Position numbers and translations under genes: made by a program. From Nitrososphaera sp. (GTDB taxonomy: Archaea; Thermoproteota; Nitrososphaeria; Nitrososphaerales; Nitrososphaeraceae): a DNA stretch of 64,000 bases. The DNA lies in the NCBI GenBank assembly GCA_039938515.1, contig JBDUUL010000009.1, positions 1 through 64,000 of the forward strand, given 5' to 3'. Positions 58,259-64,000 of the stretch are shown piece after piece (the first letter of the stretch is position 1; the number at the start of each line of letters is the position of its first letter). The notes beneath the pieces are model-generated. The model did no database searches and was not told the origin of the DNA. It saw only the letters and a list, made by a program, of their open reading frames with translations.

Positions 58259-60835
58259 ATGTTTGCATATGACGGGAGAAAATTAGGTGTTAAAGTTTCT
58301 GCTTTGATTTTACTCGCACTCATCACATCAGTGGGAGTCACGTCTGCTTTCAGGGTTCAGGCAGCAGTTGCTCAGACTGTAACTTATCCGGTCACCCAAA
58401 TGTCCGACACAACCGGAACGGGACTCTTCGGAGTATCTGCACCTTCACCTTCCCAGACCGAGTATGCTTCTGCGTCTTCGCAGTTGGTCGGCAAGAGTAT
58501 AGACCAGATTACGATTAAGCTGAGGAAGGTAGGTGCGCCGCCAGGCAACTTCCAAGTAGGCATAATCAACGCCGATCTTTCCATTAAGAAGTTGTTTGGG
58601 ACAATGAGCGCCTCAAGTTTGAGTCCGACTGCAACTGATTACACTTTCTCGCTTTCAGGAGGCGGCCTATATACAATCCAAGCAGGCGACAGAATTGGAA
58701 TTGAATACTCGAGTGGAGACGCTCAGAATTTTGTTGCCATTCTTGTTGATCGAAATGTTGCTGACCCCTTTGATGGAAGCAACACATATCGACAGGCCTA
58801 CACGACCACTTGGACTAGCTTTACATCTGATGACCTTTACATGATCTTGGTTCAGACTCATGCAGCTGATACGACTCCCCCGACCGTAACGGCGAGCCCT
58901 CCTGGCGGCACTTTCACAACGGCCCAATCGGTAACATTGACACCTAGCGAGCCTGCGACCATATACTATACTACCAACGGCATAAACCCTACAACCTCTA
59001 GCAGCGTCTATTCATCCCCTATTTCGATATCATCTAACACTACGCTGAAATTCTTTGGAGTCGATACCTCAGGAAACGTTGGCACTGTTGTCACGCAGCA
59101 GTACAATTTCCACATTTCATCATGCAGTGTAAGCATCTCACCTTCGGGTTCGCTAATGAAAAATGTGGGCGAGTTTGCTCAGTTCAGCGCGACGGCCACT
59201 GGCACGAGCTCACCGAGCTACCATTGGACTGTTTCAGGAAGTATAATCAAAGACTATCAGGAACTCACCAACTTTGCGGCATTCACGTCTACTGGCAACT
59301 ATACAGGCTTGGCCACTACGCCAATGTCTACATCGGACTACAATTCACAGTCCATTGGTTTTTACTGGCTGCCTGACCCAAGCCAAGTCTACCCTAACAA
59401 TGCAAATGTCACAAGAACAGTTTCTGTCTCTGTAAACGGAGGCCTCTGTTCAACTTCGCAGACAGTTACGCTTATCCGGAGCACCAACGATCCCAACAGA
59501 CAGCCTGAAGACTATTACGCACGATTGAACCACCCTCTGACTTATAACGTCCCCATCGCAGGACAGCAGATCTTGTATAATGGAACAAGATTATTGCAGG
59601 AACACATGCTCTGGCACGAGACAAACAGGTTTGGCTCCAGCTCAGGCACTGGCCCTCAAAGTTACGATGGTAGCCTGTTCTTCTCCTTCCACAGGGCGCT
59701 GCTAGACAACTACAATGCATGGCGCACAATGTTTGGTTACCCACAAGTTGGAACATGGACTCCAGGCGGAAGAGTGTCTTCGATTCCTACCACCGAGAAT
59801 GGCCAGGACATCACAGACGCCCAGAGATTTGGCACCAGTGGCACTCCGGCTGTACCTTCATACTTTACAATTTCAGGCGGAACAACTCTGCGGCCATCAC
59901 TGAATCAATGCGACCGTAATATGCCGGCTGGTCAGCAAAAGCTCAGTGACTTCGGTAACTTGACTCAGCTGGGCTGCGCTGTAACTATCAACCTGCACAA
60001 TCCGGTTCACAACTCTATCGGCTCAAGCGCAGTCCAGGGCGCATGCACCAACCCCTCAATCTTCACGACACAATGCGGAGACATGACACTCATGATGACC
60101 TCAGAGAAAGACCCCATCTTCTGGAGGTTCCACAACTTTTTAGATCAGATACGACAGAATTATCTAATCGCAACAGGCGGGGCTGCTCACATACTCTACC
60201 AAAGCCCATTCCCGCTGTATCACTACCTGACCAATTTGCCGACTACAAACGTGCAGCTTGAAAACGGGACAAAAGCTGATGTGCCCGCGATGGCAGTCAA
60301 GTTCGACCAGCCTGTTTACGGCGTGCGGGCTAGCGACTTCACGGTCAACGGCTCACCGGCAACCTCGGTAACCGGTTCAGGAGCTGGCCCTTACATATTC
60401 ACAGGCTTTGACTATCCGGGCTTTGGCGACGTTAACGTCGCAATGTCGTCGGGACAGATAATCAACGGGTTCGACGAGCCCTTTGCAGGTGACTCTTGGA
60501 GTTTCAAGATGGTTGATCCAAACGGCAACATTAACCATGACGGAATTCCCGACGGGATCAAGGTAAACGTATTCTTCCTCAACCCTGAAGTAACTGACAC
60601 TGATGGCGACGGAATTCCCGACTCTGTAGAAATTCAATCGCACTGTCTGAACCCACTAGATTCACACGACGCCGACCAGCCATCAGGACTTAACGGATAC
60701 ACCTACCTCCAAGAGTTCAGACTGCTCGGAATCATTACATGCAATACGGCTTCCTCGACGCAATCGGTCCAAACTCCGGCCATTGTCCCCACACAGACGG
60801 AGCAAACTGCTGCCGTACCCGACCTAACAAATTAG
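58259..60835 (+). CDS. Exported type-3 copper (tyrosinase-like) multidomain protein
   Basis: 858 residues, ATG behind a TATA box. Signal peptide (about 12-35). Domains: a beta-sandwich (about 40-200), a chitobiase/CHB-HEX-like Ig domain (about 205-285; TIYYTTNGINPT, LKFFGVDTSGNVG), a second Ig-like domain (about 288-405), and a tyrosinase/hemocyanin-type copper domain (about 410-650). CuB is clear: H580-NPV-H584 and DPIFWRFHNFLDQ with H625. CuA is H449/H453 (EHMLWHE) and H478 (FFSFHRALLD); the usual third His about 9 before H478 is missing. The C-terminal 750-800 has two Ca-binding repeats (DPNGNINHDGIPDG, DTDGDGIPDSVE). Likely a cell-surface or secreted oxidase acting on phenols. Ends in a strong T-run terminator. 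Confidence 0.88.
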   Translation: MFAYDGRKLGVKVSALILLALITSVGVTSAFRVQAAVAQTVTYPVTQMSDTTGTGLFGVSAPSPSQTEYASASSQLVGKSIDQITIKLRKVGAPPGNFQVGIINADLSIKKLFGTMSASSLSPTATDYTFSLSGGGLYTIQAGDRIGIEYSSGDAQNFVAILVDRNVADPFDGSNTYRQAYTTTWTSFTSDDLYMILVQTHAADTTPPTVTASPPGGTFTTAQSVTLTPSEPATIYYTTNGINPTTSSSVYSSPISISSNTTLKFFGVDTSGNVGTVVTQQYNFHISSCSVSISPSGSLMKNVGEFAQFSATATGTSSPSYHWTVSGSIIKDYQELTNFAAFTSTGNYTGLATTPMSTSDYNSQSIGFYWLPDPSQVYPNNANVTRTVSVSVNGGLCSTSQTVTLIRSTNDPNRQPEDYYARLNHPLTYNVPIAGQQILYNGTRLLQEHMLWHETNRFGSSSGTGPQSYDGSLFFSFHRALLDNYNAWRTMFGYPQVGTWTPGGRVSSIPTTENGQDITDAQRFGTSGTPAVPSYFTISGGTTLRPSLNQCDRNMPAGQQKLSDFGNLTQLGCAVTINLHNPVHNSIGSSAVQGACTNPSIFTTQCGDMTLMMTSEKDPIFWRFHNFLDQIRQNYLIATGGAAHILYQSPFPLYHYLTNLPTTNVQLENGTKADVPAMAVKFDQPVYGVRASDFTVNGSPATSVTGSGAGPYIFTGFDYPGFGDVNVAMSSGQIINGFDEPFAGDSWSFKMVDPNGNINHDGIPDGIKVNVFFLNPEVTDTDGDGIPDSVEIQSHCLNPLDSHDADQPSGLNGYTYLQEFRLLGIITCNTASSTQSVQTPAIVPTQTEQTAAVPDLTN

Positions 60836-60844
60836 AGCACTCGC

Positions 60845-60860
60845 TCTTTTTCCTTTTTTT
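60845..60860 (+). terminator. Strong oligo-T terminator
   Basis: CTCTTTTTCCTTTTTTT about 10-25 nt after the tyrosinase-like gene stop; two T runs of five and seven. Confidence 0.6.
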
Positions 60861-61295
60861 AAGACGATGAGAACGACGGCGGGAGATCAACAGACCCTGT
60901 ATTTAGTTAGACAAACGCTATCAAAGATTGGCCAACCAGCCGTGGTTGTCTACCTCTTGAGTATTGCATCAGCTTAGACCCAGTGCCCCAGATTGGGCTA
61001 TTGACAAGATCATGCTCAGAATTACTATTCCCATTCCAGAAATTATTCGACCCCAAGTTTCCATATTTGTGTGGATGTTTTTGGTAGAAAACTATAACCG
61101 CATTGCGCTCAGCAAAGTTTGCCGCGTCGGTTACTTTAACCATTTCTCAAAATGCTAGCGGCATGTTGATGACTGTTTGATATCCGGGCTCATAAAGGGC
61201 AATAGTGCAAATTCTAACACTTATTAGCAGATACCTGATCCCAAGTCGGCTTAGCGACGAGCATAAATGACAGAGCCATAATCATTCCGGCGAAA
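60861..61295. other. Gene-poor, AT-rich interval
   Basis: About 430 bases with no convincing gene. Short frames exist on both strands (minus 60907-61143; plus 60964-61158) but lack start context, domains and codon bias. A TATA-like GCATAAATGA (61261-61270) lies before the small gene at 61296. Confidence 0.45.
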
Positions 61296-61571
61296 ATGCC
61301 AAGAGATCTATCCGCTCCCGATGCAATGGAGGCCCTAAAGCCAGTCTGTAGAGAACTATCGCATCTGCTCGACGAAGGCTTATTGAGTTTCGTATCTGCA
61401 AAAGAAAATGGGGATGGCAGTTTTGCAATCAATTTGAAGGCATCAAAGTTTCACTTTGCCTCCAGGGGGTTCAAGGATTCAATCGGCGACATAGAGTATG
61501 GCTCCGGAAGCCTGAAAATCGGATTGAGGTCAAGCGGCAGGCCTGGAATAGTTTACGTAGAACTGCTTTGA
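61296..61571 (+). CDS. Small hypothetical protein
   Basis: 91 residues, ATG. N-terminal helix (DAMEALKPVCRELSHLLDEGLL), then beta strands (GDGSFAINLKASKFHFAS, GSGSLKIGLRSSGRPGIVYVELL). No membrane part. A TATA-like element 26-35 nt upstream supports it. Not recognised. Confidence 0.5.
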   Translation: MPRDLSAPDAMEALKPVCRELSHLLDEGLLSFVSAKENGDGSFAINLKASKFHFASRGFKDSIGDIEYGSGSLKIGLRSSGRPGIVYVELL

Positions 61572-61607
61572 ATTTCTCGAATAAAAAAATGGGGGATTTG
61601 CGTCAAC

Positions 61608-62642
61608 TCAGCAGATCATCGGGCCGCCTGGCGGGTTGACGCAATCGGGGTTGTTAAGCGAGCGCATCATTCCTGTCGGGCCCGCACTTCCAGTCTGGTT
61701 CATGCCACCTGCGCTTGGGTCCGAGAAATAAAACACGACGCTTACGTTGGTTGTAATGTCCTGCTGCCCTGCCTGGATAGGCGTTGGCGTTGCAGCCAGA
61801 CCCGCGGCATGGTCGACTCTTGCGCTGTATATGGGAAAGTAAACATCATTGAGGTTTACCGATTGCACACCTGAAACCGCCATTCCCAGCGCTCCTGCAG
61901 CTATGTCAGCCCTGTGCCGGGCATTGGCGATAGCCTCCTGGGTCAGCGAATCTCTGATTGACTGTTGTTTTGCCTGCGACACAAAAAAGTCTACACCATA
62001 GACGTTGTTGGCGCCAGCTTGGACTGAGGTATCAATTACCTTCCCCGCGTCGATTGCACCGGCCGTATCAAGTGTCACCGTAACGCTGTTTGAGGCGGTA
62101 TACCCTGTTACCACTTGGGATGGAGGGCAATACGGCGCGCCGTACGATTGCGGACAGAACTTCGGGCTGTCGTAGCTGTAGTTTGGTGAAACGCTATAGT
62201 TGTTGGTTGTGATGTCGCCAGGAGAAATGCCGAGAGCCTTGAGCGCAGAAATTACGCTGGTCATCAGGTCCGAGTTTTTAGAGGCCGCCTCTGCTGCGGT
62301 AGTCCCGTTGGTTATCACCCCCACCGTGACAGAAAACCTATCAGGGTTAACTTTGGTGCTTGAGCTCCCCGTCGTAGATATGGTCGACGTCGGAGGCCAT
62401 GGGCTGCCATGGAAGTATGTCGGTGCCGATGTCGTCTTGTTTGCCGTCGGGGCAGACGGAGCGGTTCCCGTAGTGGCTGCATAAGTCTTTTGCGCTATGG
62501 TACTAAACGACTGGCTGGCAGCGAGTGCAATAACCAGCCCGAGGGCGAGCGTGACAATCATTAGCGTCGGCTTTGTTTTTCGTCGATTGCTTATTTTGTT
62601 TGGAGGTCTTTGCGAATTTGCGTCGTCTTTGTTTTCAAACAT
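61608..62642 (-). CDS. Exported SIMPL (DUF541) domain protein
   Basis: 344 residues, ATG. A charged N-terminus (DANSQRPPNKISNRRKTK) is followed by an anchor (PTLMIVTLALGLVIALAASQ), a Ser/Thr/Pro-rich linker and the SIMPL domain (about 85-315): STTGSSSTKVNPDRFSVTVGVITNGTTAAEAASKN, VISALKALGISPGDITTNNYSVSP, GYTASNSVTVTLDTAG, and RHRADIAAGALGMAV. A Pro/Gly-rich tail with two Cys ends it. SIMPL proteins form channels or shells at cell surfaces in some bacteria; role unknown here. Confidence 0.88.
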   Translation of the reverse strand: MFENKDDANSQRPPNKISNRRKTKPTLMIVTLALGLVIALAASQSFSTIAQKTYAATTGTAPSAPTANKTTSAPTYFHGSPWPPTSTISTTGSSSTKVNPDRFSVTVGVITNGTTAAEAASKNSDLMTSVISALKALGISPGDITTNNYSVSPNYSYDSPKFCPQSYGAPYCPPSQVVTGYTASNSVTVTLDTAGAIDAGKVIDTSVQAGANNVYGVDFFVSQAKQQSIRDSLTQEAIANARHRADIAAGALGMAVSGVQSVNLNDVYFPIYSARVDHAAGLAATPTPIQAGQQDITTNVSVVFYFSDPSAGGMNQTGSAGPTGMMRSLNNPDCVNPPGGPMIC

Positions 62643-63010
62643 TTGCTTACAGCGGACTGTTAGCCTGCGGGCTGATAATATTGCGTTTCAGAACAGGGCT
62701 CTGCCTGCGTTCTGCGTTTCAGAACGATCATTTGGCTAATCTAAACGGTCAACTGTCGAACTTACTAAAGTTGCAGTCGAGCACGCTGGAATCCCTAACC
62801 GTCCAAAATCCATTCGTGGCGAGCCGTTAGTGAATCAAACCCTAGAAAGTGTTCCAAATCAGCTATGTCATGCCCAAACGCCTTGGCTACGTATTCGTCA
62901 GACGGGTTGCCGCGAAGCTTCAATCATTTGCAATTTTCGCCCCCAGCTTATTTGCATCCGCGAGGAGAAGTTTCTACGCTCAGCCGGGCATCGACAGGCC
63001 TGCCAATCGG
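62643..63010. other. Intergenic region with a 13-bp direct repeat
   Basis: About 370 bases lacking a sound gene. TGCGTTTCAGAAC occurs at 62682-62694 and 62713-62725 (31 bp apart), with a partial CTGCGTT copy between. This sits just upstream of the SIMPL gene and its TATA-like AATATTATC (minus, about 62675-62683), so the repeat could be an operator. A 63-codon Arg-rich plus frame at 62870-63061 overlaps the next gene and was not accepted. Confidence 0.4.
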
Positions 63011-63952
63011 CTAGGAATTAGACTTGCGAAACGAAGAGCCTACTATCTGGCGGCGTCTTAAATGCGTCTCAAGTGCGGCCTTGGAGCGGAGTGCGCTGGC
63101 CCTGTTGCCATCCTCTATGACTATGAAATCAGTCAGGCGTCGAGCGAGTATTTGCAGGAGGATTTTGTCGATGTTAACCCTGCCGGTCCCCACGGTGCGA
63201 TGGTCGTCAAGAGTCCCGTTGGTGTCCACCGCGTGAAAATGGATTGGGCCGTCTAGGTGCGACAGGTCAGAATCCCTTCCAGTTCTGATATAGTGATGCG
63301 CGCTATCGATGCCGCGGATCACGTTCGCGAACTTGCCTTTACCGTAAGGCACCTCGTCGTAGTCCATGGCATCTGAATAGTGTTCCTCAAAAACGATCTG
63401 GATTGCTTCGCCGTTTACCCTTTTTTCCGACGCATGTGAGGCTATTTCTGACAGGGACAGCAAGAAATTCCGATGGAGTTTTTCGGCCCTCCATGTCCGG
63501 TATTTCTTGAGGACAGGTGCAAGAAGTCCGTAGGTTTTCACAGCATGACAGCCAACAAGATATGCAGGACCGTTTGCGCGTTCTCCTCTTAATCGAAAGA
63601 AAGCGGGCAGGTCCGAGAAACTGTGTAGGACAATCCGGGGGATTGCAGCCTGTTCCATAAAGTCCAGGGTCTTTAAGGTATATTCAACGGCCGATCTCCT
63701 TGCGGAGGAATTCTCCGAATCAAGACTCGGCAAATGCAATGTCCCATGGAGCGAATTAATCATGTCGTGATCCTGGGCAAACTGCCTCATAAGGTCCAAA
63801 CTCGATGGAAGCGCCGCAGCAAGACAATGAAGGTGATCCTCGTTCAACTCCACGCCGCTGAATCCGTCTTCGTGGGCCATTGCCAAGGCTTCCAGCGCAT
63901 TGGCGCGGGTGACGTACGGTGCTACTGATGTGACGATTCCGAGTAGGCCCAA
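63011..63952 (-). CDS. TIM-barrel protein, sugar isomerase/AP endonuclease family 2-like
   Basis: 313 residues. MGLLGIVTSVAPYVTRANALEALAMAHEDGFSGVELNEDHL, HDMINSLHGTLHLPSL, RIVLHSFSD, IVFEEHYS, and the metal-like FHAVDTNGTLDDH with VGTGRVN and FIVIEDGN at the end. It has the order of the AP_endonuc_2/xylose-isomerase-like family. Metal ligands His/Glu/Asp are plausible in LHS, FEEH and HAVDTNG. The substrate (sugar phosphate or nucleic acid) is unknown. Start codon read from the frame end at 63952; TTG or another. Confidence 0.7.
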   Translation of the reverse strand: MGLLGIVTSVAPYVTRANALEALAMAHEDGFSGVELNEDHLHCLAAALPSSLDLMRQFAQDHDMINSLHGTLHLPSLDSENSSARRSAVEYTLKTLDFMEQAAIPRIVLHSFSDLPAFFRLRGERANGPAYLVGCHAVKTYGLLAPVLKKYRTWRAEKLHRNFLLSLSEIASHASEKRVNGEAIQIVFEEHYSDAMDYDEVPYGKGKFANVIRGIDSAHHYIRTGRDSDLSHLDGPIHFHAVDTNGTLDDHRTVGTGRVNIDKILLQILARRLTDFIVIEDGNRASALRSKAALETHLRRRQIVGSSFRKSNS

Positions 63953-64000
63953 CTACGCACCTCCCAGGCGATCGCATGATGTGGTTACTGCATTCGCACT

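Noticed and set aside
60907-61143. 78-codon minus frame after the tyrosinase-like gene
   Set aside because: Start context poor, no domain, AT-rich random-looking composition.
62870-63061. 63-codon Arg-rich plus frame
   Set aside because: It overlaps the 3' end of the TIM-barrel gene by about 50 nt antisense, with no promoter or motif.
1-64000. CRISPR array or complete mobile element
   Set aside because: No regularly spaced repeats, no transposase, no inverted-repeat ends were seen; the only mobile trace is the integrase fragment at 1850-2011.

Overview
The window looks like a chromosomal segment of an ammonia-oxidising thaumarchaeon, most likely of the Nitrososphaerales (soil group I.1b). 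The evidence is a 4-hydroxybutyryl-CoA dehydratase with its four Fe-S ligands (a marker of the 3-hydroxypropionate/4-hydroxybutyrate carbon cycle), archaeal information-processing genes (TBP, TFE-beta/RPC34-like protein, Nop5, fibrillarin, Trm1, Trm5, ABCE1, Rio1, eL13), an intron-containing tRNA-Lys, an unlinked 5S rRNA gene, TATA boxes about 25-30 nt before many start codons (leaderless or short-leader transcripts), and frequent TTG/GTG starts. Genus-level placement is inference. No CRISPR array, complete insertion sequence or intact provirus was seen.

Layout. 0-7 kb: a secreted Ig-like protein cut by the window edge, a START-like protein with a ribbon-helix-helix-like tail, tRNA-Lys(CTT) with a non-canonical intron followed by an integrase N-terminal relic, TspO, an MDR oxidoreductase, a DUF1622 membrane protein, a probable structured RNA, a response regulator and a MEDS-type sensor protein. 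7-11.4 kb: the tight operon hemL-hemC-cobA-hemD for uroporphyrinogen III and precorrin-2. 11.4-21.6 kb: small regulators and hypothetical proteins, a thioredoxin reductase-like flavoprotein, eL13, TruD, a Cas4-like protein, NUDIX, DUF373 and the TFE-beta/RlmE pair. 21.7-29.7 kb: 4-hydroxybutyryl-CoA dehydratase, adenine salvage (apt-mtnP), a three-gene TrmB-led cluster, a PfkB kinase, UbiX, a membrane-anchored Hsp20-like protein and the KH/Rio1 pair. 30-41.4 kb: an RNA-modification and RNP block (Trm1, RNase HII, fibrillarin-Nop5), signal peptidase, TBP, a LarA-like protein, an N-acetyltransferase, Trm5, ABCE1 and 5S rRNA.

41.4-49.4 kb: M17 aminopeptidase, then an operon for the non-oxidative pentose phosphate pathway in which the transketolase N-terminal subunit is fused to ribulose-phosphate 3-epimerase, followed by the transketolase C-terminal subunit and transaldolase. 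These genes run head-to-head at their 3' ends into a MoxR ATPase/VWA-protein pair. 49.5-61 kb: an accessory stretch rich in exported proteins: a LamG plus PQQ-type sugar dehydrogenase, a discoidin/Ig/LamG-like protein, a glutamic peptidase of family G1, a HExxHH protein and an 858-residue type-3 copper (tyrosinase-like) protein. 61-64 kb: a SIMPL-domain exported protein and a TIM-barrel isomerase/endonuclease-like protein.

The best candidates for new biology are the tyrosinase-like copper protein with unusual CuA spacing, the secreted-enzyme stretch around it, the transketolase-epimerase fusion, and several very small membrane or acidic proteins (40-58 residues). All functional statements rest on motifs read by eye; no database search was run.
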